64,000 bases of DNA from the NCBI GenBank assembly GCA_934086145.1, contig CAKOHV010000004.1:1-64000 (forward strand), given 5' to 3'. The position numbers and the translations under genes are program-made. The notes beneath the pieces were generated by a model. That model was not told the origin of the DNA. It did not search any database and saw nothing but the letters and a program-made list of their open reading frames with translations. The DNA comes from an uncultured Bacilli bacterium. Lineage in GTDB: Bacteria > Bacillota_I > Bacilli_A > RF39 > UBA660. Position 1 is the first letter of the stretch, and each line of letters opens with the position of its first letter. Shown in pieces: positions 34,462-42,978 of the stretch.

Positions 34462-35538
34462 CTATTTATTTATAATTTCTTTCATCAATTCTTGTTCATC
34501 TTTAACATCAGTTTCTAATACTTTTCCGTATTCACTATGTTCTAAGATTGTTTTAGCTAATAACTTAGAACAATCAACATCATGATACCATTCTAATTTT
34601 TTTATTTCATCCGGAACATAAGTTAAGTTAGTTGAATACATTCGATCAAATAATCCTTCATCATATGCTTTTTGTAATTTATCAATTCCTGCTGAGAATA
34701 AAGCAAATGTTGCTATTAAAAATATTTTTTTAGCTCCTCTACTTTTTAATTCTTTAGCAACATCTAACATCGAGCCACCAGAAGCAACCATATCATCTAT
34801 TACTAAAACTGTATAATCTTTAGGGTCTTTCCCTAAATAAACATGTTCTACTACCGGATTCTTGCCATTAACTAATTTCGTTAAATCCCTTCTTTTATAG
34901 AAAAGTCCTACATCACAACGTAAAATTTCCGCATAATAACGAGCTCTTTCCATAGCTCCCATATCAGGACTGATAGTTAACATTTTTTCTTTGTCTATCT
35001 CTTCATTTTTAAATATTTCTTTAATTATAGTTTCTGTAGCAAAAACATTTTCAAAGGGTAAATTAGGAATAGCATTCGAAACATTAGGATCATGACAATC
35101 AAAAGTTATAATATTATTAACTCCTAATTTTTCTAGTTCTTGCAAAGCTAAAGCACAATCCAATGATTCTCTTTCTTTTCTCCTATGTTGCCTTGATTCA
35201 TAAAGTAACGGCATAATAACATTAACCTTTTGAAATTTTCCATTGGCAGCGCAAATAACCCGCTTAATATCTTGATAATGCTCATCAGGAGCCATATGGT
35301 GGATTGTTCCATGAAAATCATAAGTTATACTATAATTTCCAACATCAGACAAAATATATAAATCTTTATCTCTAATTGATTCTTCTATATATAACTTACC
35401 TTCTCCATTATTAAAACGACTTGCTTTAACATTAACTAAAGAACTACCTTTTTTCTTAGTCATCTCATTTATATAAGTATCTACTTTTTCTCCTAAATCT
35501 TTACAATTTTCAAATGCAATTATTTTTAAATCACTCAT
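34462..35538 (-). CDS. prs: Ribose-phosphate pyrophosphokinase (PRPP synthetase), variant form
   Basis: This 358-residue protein makes PRPP from ribose 5-phosphate and ATP. Visible motifs are the flexible-loop region YESRQHRRKERESLDC, the metal-site strand FDCHDPN, and the PRPP loop VLVIDDMVASGGSM. It is about 40 residues longer than the usual 315-320. The loop differs from the canonical RQDRK form, so it may be a second, locus-specific copy. Its place inside the glycosyltransferase run, with a DPPR-synthase-like UbiA in the same locus, suggests it feeds phosphoribose to a lipid-linked sugar. An AGGGAGG site precedes the ATG. Confidence 0.9.
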   Translation of the reverse strand: MSDLKIIAFENCKDLGEKVDTYINEMTKKKGSSLVNVKASRFNNGEGKLYIEESIRDKDLYILSDVGNYSITYDFHGTIHHMAPDEHYQDIKRVICAANGKFQKVNVIMPLLYESRQHRRKERESLDCALALQELEKLGVNNIITFDCHDPNVSNAIPNLPFENVFATETIIKEIFKNEEIDKEKMLTISPDMGAMERARYYAEILRCDVGLFYKRRDLTKLVNGKNPVVEHVYLGKDPKDYTVLVIDDMVASGGSMLDVAKELKSRGAKKIFLIATFALFSAGIDKLQKAYDEGLFDRMYSTNLTYVPDEIKKLEWYHDVDCSKLLAKTILEHSEYGKVLETDVKDEQELMKEIINK

Positions 35539-35550
35539 AACAATTCCTCC

Positions 35551-36432
35551 CTAAAACCTGCTTGCTTTTATATACCCTGGTATAACCAATAAAGCAATTA
35601 TAAAATTATATCTCTTAGCCCTTTTAATACATTCCCTCTTACTTAAACCACATAAGTAACTAAACAATATATAATGTTTAATAAAATATAACTTTCTCTT
35701 AAACAAAGTATCTTTCTTTATATAAGTTAAACATTCATTAAAATATTCATAATATCCGTAAGGATATTTTTTAAATATTTTATTAATATTCTTTGAATAT
35801 CCTTCTTCAACATATTCTCCATAAACTAAGTATTTATCTTTAAAAACCATTCCTTTATAAAATTGATCTAATTTATAATATAATCTAGCTTCCGTAACAA
35901 ATTTTTCATTTTTACATACTTCGTAATAATATTTTTTTCTGACTTCGGTTTTAAAGACTATTGCCATATCAAAGTCATAACCATATTTATTATGTATATC
36001 AAATAAAGTAACAACTTTATTATTTAGTTCTTTTTTGGTATCTGTATTTTTTTTACCTAATTTTCTTTTATAAATTATTCCATAAATTTCATCATTATCT
36101 AAAGCTATAAAGTCTTCAGCAATTGTTTTTAAGGCATTATCAAGTAGATAATCATCTGAATCAACTTCGATAATAGCATCTCCTGTTACGTATTGCATAG
36201 CATCATTTATTTCTTTTTGTTTGCCTTCATTTTCTTGGTAATGATAATCTATTTTAAAATTAACTTCTTTAATCCATTTTTTTACTTCTTTTTTAGTATT
36301 ATCACTTGAGCCATCATCCATTATTATCCATTCAAAATCTTGAAATGTTTCGTAGTTTTTCTTTAAACTTTCAAACAACTTGGGTAATAATTTTTCTCTA
36401 TTATATGTAGCCGTCAAAACTGATATTTTCAT
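35551..36432 (-). CDS. GT2 family glycosyltransferase
   Basis: This 293-residue protein starts ISVLTATYNREKLLPKLFES and has EWIIMDDGSSDNT, YQENEGKQKEINDAMQYVTGD and IIEVDSDDYLLDNAL, the last with the metal-binding DSDD. The C-terminal 80 residues are rich in Tyr, Lys and aromatic residues and include a hydrophobic stretch (HYILFSYLCGL), suggesting membrane association. It lies 1 bp after the GT4 gene and 12 bp before prs, so all three are one operon. Confidence 0.92.
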   Translation of the reverse strand: MKISVLTATYNREKLLPKLFESLKKNYETFQDFEWIIMDDGSSDNTKKEVKKWIKEVNFKIDYHYQENEGKQKEINDAMQYVTGDAIIEVDSDDYLLDNALKTIAEDFIALDNDEIYGIIYKRKLGKKNTDTKKELNNKVVTLFDIHNKYGYDFDMAIVFKTEVRKKYYYEVCKNEKFVTEARLYYKLDQFYKGMVFKDKYLVYGEYVEEGYSKNINKIFKKYPYGYYEYFNECLTYIKKDTLFKRKLYFIKHYILFSYLCGLSKRECIKRAKRYNFIIALLVIPGYIKASRF

Positions 36433-36433
36433 C

Positions 36434-37537
36434 TTAGTCCCCCTCTATTACATGTCCTATTTCTTCTAAGATTTTTTTATTAGTATCTTTGCTACTTTTT
36501 TTAGTCTTAGGTTGTTTTTCGATAATTGATTTTATTCCTTTATAGATGCCATTTTCATCATTTTTTAAGATTAATTTACTATCATAATCCATTAAAGTTT
36601 CACGAGCCGCACTATCTGTAATAATAATATATTTATTTAAAGCTCGTCCTTCAAGTAAAACCATCGGATATCCTTCATAATATGAAGCAAGTAAAAAATA
36701 ATCAGCGGCTTTAATATAAGGGTATGGATTTTCTCTAGATCCTAATAAGATAAAGGTTTCCGTAATTCCTAATTCATCAATTTTATTTTGTAATTCTTCC
36801 TTTAATGGTCCATCTCCAACAATATAAATTCGATGTTTAAAGCCATCATCAATTAACTTTTTATGAACATCAATCAATCGTCCTACTGCTTTTTGTTCTA
36901 CTAAACGCGAAACTTGTACAAACGAAATCATATCATTCTTTATCTCTGAAGCGTCACCATCTAAAGCTTTTTGCAAAACCAATTCACAATCCAAATAATT
37001 ATAAACAACTCTTTTCATAACTTTATTTCCTTTAAAATATCTTTGAAATTTATTTAAATTATCTTGGGAAACAAAAATAAGTTCATCATATTTTAAGTAA
37101 GTTTCTTTATTAAGTTCTTGTTTTGCTTTAGCTCTCTTTCCGCTACCAAAGACATCCTCAATATCATTATGAACCCACGCCACTTTACGTGCATCTCCTG
37201 GGCAACTAAAAATCCATGTTATTGGTCCTTCTAAGAAAGCTATTTCAACATCATATTTCCCCCTAATATATTTTTTATAAAGCATATTTCGTAAATTTGA
37301 ATTAAAAAGTTGAAGAGATATTTTTAATCTAGTAACTTTATTTATTTCTTCATATTTTTGTTCATAAACTGAAACTAGTTTTACTCTTTTATCTAATTGT
37401 TTTTCAAATTCTCCATTACCATACAAAGTAAAAATAGTTATATCATATTTTTCTACTAATTTATTAGATAAATCTACTAATACTCGCTCTGCTCCTCCTA
37501 AATTTAAACCTGTAATACCAAAGACTATTTTTTTCAT
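36434..37537 (-). CDS. GT4 family glycosyltransferase
   Basis: This 367-residue GT-B protein begins KIVFGITGLNLGGAERVLVDL, with FVQVSRLVEQKAVGRLID, the ENPYPYIKAADYFLLASYYEG strand and an EGYPMVLLEGRAL motif for the retaining EX7E site. It resembles the GT4 at 33375-34454 in length and motif wording, which suggests a duplication within the locus. Its start codon overlaps the stop of the polymerase gene by 4 bp (ATGA), which implies translational coupling. Confidence 0.92.
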   Translation of the reverse strand: MKKIVFGITGLNLGGAERVLVDLSNKLVEKYDITIFTLYGNGEFEKQLDKRVKLVSVYEQKYEEINKVTRLKISLQLFNSNLRNMLYKKYIRGKYDVEIAFLEGPITWIFSCPGDARKVAWVHNDIEDVFGSGKRAKAKQELNKETYLKYDELIFVSQDNLNKFQRYFKGNKVMKRVVYNYLDCELVLQKALDGDASEIKNDMISFVQVSRLVEQKAVGRLIDVHKKLIDDGFKHRIYIVGDGPLKEELQNKIDELGITETFILLGSRENPYPYIKAADYFLLASYYEGYPMVLLEGRALNKYIIITDSAARETLMDYDSKLILKNDENGIYKGIKSIIEKQPKTKKSSKDTNKKILEEIGHVIEGD

Positions 37538-38928
37538 AAGTTTTCACCTCTTCCATCTTTACTTAAACTACTTATTATAATAGCTAATACCAACATACAT
37601 GTACTTGAAAAGAAAACATAACCCGCAACCAGTGACAAACCAAAAGCTAAGATAATCCCTGCTAAGTTCATTGCTAAGCATATATTAAATTCTTTAAAAT
37701 GCCATGTTCGCAAATTCTTGATTATTAAATATATAAAAGGTCCAATATACAAAATAAAACCAATTAAACCAAAGTTAAATAAGATTGACAGTAATTCCAT
37801 TTCCATTATCATTTCTCCATAATGAACACTTCGTCCATTACCAAACAAGATATAAAGGAAATTTTTTTGTTGTTTAATCAATGAAACATGATATATAAGT
37901 TGTTGATAACGATTATCATTTGCTTTTATTTTTTTTCGATTTGCATAATTATATAAATCAAGATAAGCTTTTTTCATTTCTTCACTCATATAATCTTTTT
38001 TTAGTTCTAAATTTTTTATTTGCCAAACAATAACTGCTGTATCACCGGTTGTAAACCCCGGCTTATTCGTATTAACATCTATAATAGAAGCTTCTTCAGC
38101 AATATGTTTTCTTCTTTTTAAGGTTTCAGACCCCCCAACGCTTACCAATAGCAAAACTAATAAAACAAGACTAATTCCTAAAATAATTTTCTTAGGATTA
38201 ACTTTTTTATCTTTAATAATCTTCAATATGAAAGAAAAACTACCATATAATAGTATTAACAATATAAAACCTAACATGCCAGTTCTTGTTCCTACTAAAT
38301 AGACTAAATAAATTCCTAAAACAAGCCAACTTAAATACATTGCTCTTTTATCTTTCCTACTTATCTCATCAATACTTCCCATTAAATTACATAATAATAA
38401 TAACAAAATCGTACTAATCGAATTACCCGAAAGAAAATAACTACGATACCCCATCCCCTCGATATAAGTTGTAAAAGAAGTCTTTGTCAATATTGAAAAA
38501 TATATTACTATTAAGTATTCAATTAACATTAAGAACATATACTTATTTATTTTAGTTAAATATCCTTTCTTTCTAAAATAATAAATAATAAATAATAAAT
38601 AAATATTATAACTATAGTTAATTACGTATGATAATTCTTCTCCCAATGTTCCATAACTTATTCCATAAAACAAAGATTTACTAATTATCAAGTGAACAAT
38701 CCCATAACCAAGTAAAACTAATGATCCTAAAACCAGACCTTTTCGGTACTTTTTTTCTTTAATAAAAATATATAACAATAAAATAACCGGAATAATAGGT
38801 CGTAATATCATTGTTAAAGAAATATTTAGTTGAGGAACACATGTTTTAAGTAAATAACTTCCAGCATCTAAAAGCGGACTCAGTAAGATAAATATATATA
38901 TTAAATACTCTATCTTAAACTTTTTCAT
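37534..38928 (-). CDS. Wzy/O-antigen-ligase-like membrane protein
   Basis: This 464-residue protein has about eleven membrane helices and one large periplasmic-side loop at about 270-360 (LKRRKHIAEEASIIDVNTNK to NFLYILFGNGRS). The helix-loop pattern and LVGTRTGMLGFILLILL match the O-antigen ligase/polymerase superfamily (Wzy_C-like), which joins lipid-linked glycans. The locus also has an ABC exporter, so this may polymerise a side chain or ligate a second glycan. TGA is the stop codon, which shows the standard code is in use. Confidence 0.82.
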   Translation of the reverse strand: MKKFKIEYLIYIFILLSPLLDAGSYLLKTCVPQLNISLTMILRPIIPVILLLYIFIKEKKYRKGLVLGSLVLLGYGIVHLIISKSLFYGISYGTLGEELSYVINYSYNIYLLFIIYYFRKKGYLTKINKYMFLMLIEYLIVIYFSILTKTSFTTYIEGMGYRSYFLSGNSISTILLLLLCNLMGSIDEISRKDKRAMYLSWLVLGIYLVYLVGTRTGMLGFILLILLYGSFSFILKIIKDKKVNPKKIILGISLVLLVLLLVSVGGSETLKRRKHIAEEASIIDVNTNKPGFTTGDTAVIVWQIKNLELKKDYMSEEMKKAYLDLYNYANRKKIKANDNRYQQLIYHVSLIKQQKNFLYILFGNGRSVHYGEMIMEMELLSILFNFGLIGFILYIGPFIYLIIKNLRTWHFKEFNICLAMNLAGIILAFGLSLVAGYVFFSSTCMLVLAIIISSLSKDGRGENL

Positions 38929-38933
38929 TTACA

Positions 38934-39875
38934 TTACCCCCTCGAATAAAATATTTTAATATATAGTTTAGGAGATAATTTAAATAAAATTTTTTTAATT
39001 TTTCTAACAAAAGTATCTGTTAACATATACTTAGTTATATCTCTATTTCGTAATTTTTCTAAATAATCATCTAGTATTTTGCCTTGCATTATCCGACATC
39101 TATTTATCATTCCATTAGAAACATAACTTTTAAATAACTTTCTAGTTTCAGCCCTTACCTTAATTTCATCAATCATTTTTAATAAATTATCATATTGGAC
39201 AAGTGAATCATTATTCTTAGCAATAATTCTTTCTTCACTATTATTAGTCATAATACTATTTTCTCTAACATAATAATTATATCCATTATATTCAATTGAA
39301 GTCACACTATCAGCATTTACGACTACAATTGGTGTTAAACCAAAATCTTCATGAACTCTTCCTGGTATATAGGTATATTGACACTTACGCCAATAAGCCA
39401 AACTATAGGCATACGTAACCGGGCTAACAAATAAATCATTTTTTAATAAAATTTTAAAAGCTTCTTCCCCATCTAAATTCTCAAAAACATCAGGTTCATT
39501 ATAAGTAATTTCGGTTCCATCAATCATTTGAATCTGATACTTTACTAAATCAACTTTCCCTTTATCTAAAACTTTTTTTACTTTTTCTAATAACTGTTCA
39601 TTTATCGTATCATCGCTATCAACAAAGATAAAATAGTCACCTGTACACTTACTAATTCCAAAATTTCTTGCTACCGCAACACCTTTATTCGGACAATCAA
39701 AAAGTCTTATTCTTTTATCATCAAAGCTTTTAATAACCCCTAATGAACCATCTGTACTTCCATCATTAACAATAATTAATTCAAAATTATCATAGGTTTG
39801 CTTTAAGATACTTTCTATACATTTTTTCAAATATTTTTCAACATTATAAACAGGAACAATTACACTGAATTTCAT
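38934..39875 (-). CDS. GT2 family glycosyltransferase
   Basis: This 313-residue protein has FSVIVPVYNVEKYLKKCIES, FELIIVNDGSTDGS, VAVARNFGISKCTGDY and FIFVDSDDTINEQ. The C-terminal region has a Lys-rich helix and no clear membrane span. It is probably an inverting transferase in the second step or later of the glycan build. It lies 5 bp before the polymerase gene, so it is in the same operon. Terminator-like sequence at 39921-39946 separates it from the upstream TagO-like gene, but read-through is possible. Confidence 0.92.
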   Translation of the reverse strand: MKFSVIVPVYNVEKYLKKCIESILKQTYDNFELIIVNDGSTDGSLGVIKSFDDKRIRLFDCPNKGVAVARNFGISKCTGDYFIFVDSDDTINEQLLEKVKKVLDKGKVDLVKYQIQMIDGTEITYNEPDVFENLDGEEAFKILLKNDLFVSPVTYAYSLAYWRKCQYTYIPGRVHEDFGLTPIVVVNADSVTSIEYNGYNYYVRENSIMTNNSEERIIAKNNDSLVQYDNLLKMIDEIKVRAETRKLFKSYVSNGMINRCRIMQGKILDDYLEKLRNRDITKYMLTDTFVRKIKKILFKLSPKLYIKIFYSRG

Positions 39876-39920
39876 AAAGTATCACCCTACCATCATTTTA
39901 TCATAATATTTTTTAAAGCA

Positions 39921-39946
39921 AAAGAAAAAAGCCTATTTAAGACTTT
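39921..39946 (-). terminator. Possible terminator after the TagO-like gene
   Basis: AAAGTC pairs with GGCTTT on the minus strand, and T-rich sequence follows. The hairpin overlaps the stop codon. The stem is short and contains a wobble pair. Confidence 0.4.
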
Positions 39947-41003
39947 TCTTTACTTCCTTTTTATCTTTATTATGCATAAATAAAATATCTGTTTTTAAAA
40001 CTAAGAATAATAATAAAATCATTAAAGCAACATAAATTGCCATTGCAACCTTTTGATCACCTAGAACAAAAAAGATTGAAACACTAGCAAATAAGATATT
40101 AATACCATAAATAATAAGGACAGTTGCTTTAACGCTAAATTTCATTTTTAATAGTTGATGATGAAAATGGTCTTTATCTGGTGTTCCAATACTTTCACCT
40201 TTTAATAATCGGCGAAAGATAGCTAAAGTTGTATCAAATAATGGAATTGCTAATATTAATAATGGAACAATCAAAGAAGTTAACGTCGTTGCTTTAAATC
40301 CCAATAATGCAATAATACTTATTATAAAACCTAAAAATAAACTTCCCGTATCCCCCATAAAAATCTTCGCTGGATTAAAGTTATGTACCAAAAAACCTAA
40401 CGTTGCTCCTAACATTATTAAAGATAATGTTGTATCTAGACCAGCCATGCGATCTAACATGAATGCAATAATCGAAATTGTCGCAAAGTATATTGAAGAT
40501 ACCCCAGCTGCTAAACCATCTAATCCATCAATTAAATTTATTGCATTAGTTATTGCTAATATTAAAAATATTGTTATCAAGTAATTAAAAGGAGCAGGAA
40601 AGTCCATATTAAATCCTAAAACATCAATATGGTTTAAAACTATATTGCCATAGAAGACTACAACACAAGCTGCTACGGTCTGCACCATAAATTTAATTTT
40701 AGCCGATACTGGTTTAATATCATCAAAAATGCCTACCAAAATTATTATAAAGCCACCAATTAAGATTGATAACATTTGTAACGACATTTTACCAAAAAAC
40801 ATATACCCTACCAAGAAGGAACCAAAGATTGCTAATCCCCCTAATCTTGGCATCGGCTTAGTATGAACCTTACGAGCATTAGGAATATCCATCGCCCCAA
40901 CATGCAAGGCCATTTTCTTAACCAACGGAACTAATATTGCACTAACTAAGAAAGTTACAAAGATTATTAAAAATATATTATGATTATTTACAGTAAAATT
41001 CAT
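39933..41003 (-). CDS. tagO: Undecaprenyl-phosphate sugar-1-phosphate transferase (TagO/WecA-like)
   Basis: This 356-residue polytopic enzyme starts the lipid-linked glycan by moving a HexNAc 1-phosphate to undecaprenyl phosphate on the inner face. Motifs seen are the DDIKPVSAKIKF loop, AITNAINLIDGLDGLAAG (from about 151), KIFMGDTGSLFLGF and the catalytic-side DKDHFHHQLLKM. This is the WecA/TagO/MraY-like family; Gram-positive context favours TagO/TarO, but WecA cannot be excluded. The ATG at 41003 is chosen because AGGTGATG lies just upstream. A longer frame starts with GTG at 41012 inside that ribosome site. Confidence 0.93.
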   Translation of the reverse strand: MNFTVNNHNIFLIIFVTFLVSAILVPLVKKMALHVGAMDIPNARKVHTKPMPRLGGLAIFGSFLVGYMFFGKMSLQMLSILIGGFIIILVGIFDDIKPVSAKIKFMVQTVAACVVVFYGNIVLNHIDVLGFNMDFPAPFNYLITIFLILAITNAINLIDGLDGLAAGVSSIYFATISIIAFMLDRMAGLDTTLSLIMLGATLGFLVHNFNPAKIFMGDTGSLFLGFIISIIALLGFKATTLTSLIVPLLILAIPLFDTTLAIFRRLLKGESIGTPDKDHFHHQLLKMKFSVKATVLIIYGINILFASVSIFFVLGDQKVAMAIYVALMILLLFLVLKTDILFMHNKDKKEVKKSLK

Positions 41004-41056
41004 AAACATCACCTACTTACATTATACCCCATCTTATAGGCATATGACTATTTTTT

Positions 41057-41079
41057 AAAAAAAAGAAAAATTATTTTTC
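41057..41079 (-). terminator. Possible terminator of the cohesin-dockerin operon
   Basis: GAAAAATTATTTTTC forms an all-AT palindrome apart from its ends, with an eight-base T-run on the minus strand right after it. It overlaps the last codons of the gene. Confidence 0.45.
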
Positions 41080-42969
41080 CTTTTTCTTACTTTTCTTATT
41101 TATTTTTTTATCATCTTGTTCATCATCAATAACAGGTAAAACCTCTGTTTCTTCACGAACATATTTGTCAAAAGCACTAGTTACAAACGTTTTATCATCT
41201 AAAAATTCTTTTTGGGCTTGTTCACGTAATTTCTTTTGTTCTTTAGCTAATCTTTTTATGTCTTTTTTAGATAAAACGTTAGATTCGGTTCTAATAATAC
41301 TTGATTCTAAAGTAACATCATCAATAATATCATTAGTCATTGTTTCATCATTATTAAAGTCTAACTCAGTTGTTGTTTCTTCAAAATTTTTATCATTTGC
41401 CGTAGCTATATTATTTATAATTTCTTTTTCTATAGCTGAAACACTATCTACCTCAGTTACATCCTTTTCATCTTGTTTTTTTGCTTCCTTAGGTATTTCT
41501 ATTTCTTCAACTTTATCTTCTTTTTCTAAAACGTCATTTTCTATTTTCTCTTCTTGCGTTGCTTGTTCTTCTGTGTTGACATCATTTTTAGCTGATTCTT
41601 TTAGCTCCTCTTTTTTCTCATTTTTTTCTTCTAAAATATTATTATTTTCCTTTTTTACATTTTTACTTTCAATCAAACTAATTAATTTCTTATTTTTATC
41701 TTTTATCTTTTTGTTAACTAGTAACAAAATAATTACAAGTAAAAAGGATACAGCTAAACCACAACCAAAGACAATAGCTAAAATAAAATAAGTATCTTTA
41801 CCTAAAGTACTATTACTTAAAGTACTATTTTCATAATATTTTTGTAAAGTTCCATCTTTTACATCATAAGTATACCAAGCTTTTTCACCATTTTTTAAAT
41901 TCATTCCATATACTAAGACTAAATTATCATTATCTTTTTGATAATAAGCTTTTACTTTTATACTTCCAATCTCAATTTCTTTATCAAGATCAAAACCTTT
42001 AACTTTATTATCTGGTTCATATGGAATCAAAGTAACTGCTTCCGTAGCATATTCTTTAAATGGTACATAATTATTACCATCATAAATATATAAACCAATA
42101 TTGCCTTCTTCATCTTTTAAGCCAACTAGAACTAAATCAGTTGTTTCATTTCTAAAGCAAATCACTTCTTCATCGTTAATCATCGTTGTACTATCAACAA
42201 ACAAGTTTGGAGCTATTAATAATTCTTTTTTTCTGACAACTGAATAATTTTTGCCATCAACGCTAACATTTATTGGATTCAATTCTTTTCTTGTAATATC
42301 AATATTATATTTTTTTACATTACCCTTTTGAGCTGTTACCGTAATTACCACTTTATTAAGTCCTTCGGCAAGTTCAATTGTTCCACCACCACTAACTTGA
42401 GCGTGACTTTCATCTTTAACAGCACTAATTACAACACTTTCAACATCATTTGGTACTTCTAAAGTATAATTAGTCTCATTTTTGTTAAATTCTGGACTTA
42501 ATGTATATCCTTCAATACTTAATGATTTCAAGTCTGCATTACTACTATATGTTGCTTGAATTTCTGATTGTGTACGAGCTGTAATCGTCGTACTTCCTAC
42601 TGAAGAAGTCAAAGAATTTCCATCGTCATCATAAGCGGCTGCTCCTGATAAAGAGAATGTTCCTGAACCACTTTTATTAGCTTTAAATTTAAATTTTACA
42701 CTACTATATCCTATCAATGTACTACCAGTTCTAACACATTTTCCACCAGTATCAGTTGGCGCATCAGTCAAAGTAAAGACATCCGCATTATAATTTATAC
42801 AATATTCCCATCCGGAAGCTCCCGTAACTGCTACAGTTACTGTTACTGTATTTCCAACAGTCACTGATGTTGAACTAGCTCGCACACTAAAACTAGCTGC
42901 CTCAACATTCAATATAAATAACACATTTATAATCAAAAAGACACTCAAATAACTAAGATATTTCTTCAT
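41071..42969 (-). CDS. Membrane-anchored protein with cohesin-like and cadherin-like domains
   Basis: This 632-residue protein has a signal-like N-terminus (YLSVFLIINVLFILNVEA). A cohesin-like beta domain at about 25-130 reads VTVGNTVTVTVAVTGASGWE and YNADVFTLTD. A cadherin-like beta-sandwich (PF12733-type) at about 145-225 reads LKSLSIEGYTLSPEFNKNET. Another extracellular stretch, one transmembrane helix near 390-415, and a charged cytoplasmic tail of about 200 residues follow. Cohesin-like domains bind dockerins; a dockerin-bearing glucosaminidase is encoded 9 bp upstream in the same operon. It could hold that enzyme at the surface. The ATG at 42969 has an AGGAGTT site. Confidence 0.75.
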   Translation of the reverse strand: MKKYLSYLSVFLIINVLFILNVEAASFSVRASSTSVTVGNTVTVTVAVTGASGWEYCINYNADVFTLTDAPTDTGGKCVRTGSTLIGYSSVKFKFKANKSGSGTFSLSGAAAYDDDGNSLTSSVGSTTITARTQSEIQATYSSNADLKSLSIEGYTLSPEFNKNETNYTLEVPNDVESVVISAVKDESHAQVSGGGTIELAEGLNKVVITVTAQKGNVKKYNIDITRKELNPINVSVDGKNYSVVRKKELLIAPNLFVDSTTMINDEEVICFRNETTDLVLVGLKDEEGNIGLYIYDGNNYVPFKEYATEAVTLIPYEPDNKVKGFDLDKEIEIGSIKVKAYYQKDNDNLVLVYGMNLKNGEKAWYTYDVKDGTLQKYYENSTLSNSTLGKDTYFILAIVFGCGLAVSFLLVIILLLVNKKIKDKNKKLISLIESKNVKKENNNILEEKNEKKEELKESAKNDVNTEEQATQEEKIENDVLEKEDKVEEIEIPKEAKKQDEKDVTEVDSVSAIEKEIINNIATANDKNFEETTTELDFNNDETMTNDIIDDVTLESSIIRTESNVLSKKDIKRLAKEQKKLREQAQKEFLDDKTFVTSAFDKYVREETEVLPVIDDEQDDKKINKKSKKKEK

Positions 42970-42978
42970 AAACAACTC

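Noticed and set aside
41165..41791. 208-codon plus-strand frame opposite the cohesin-like gene.
   Set aside because: It is the complement of the acidic/basic cytoplasmic tail, a Ser/Phe-rich shadow without a ribosome site. The minus-strand gene has signal peptide, domains and SD.
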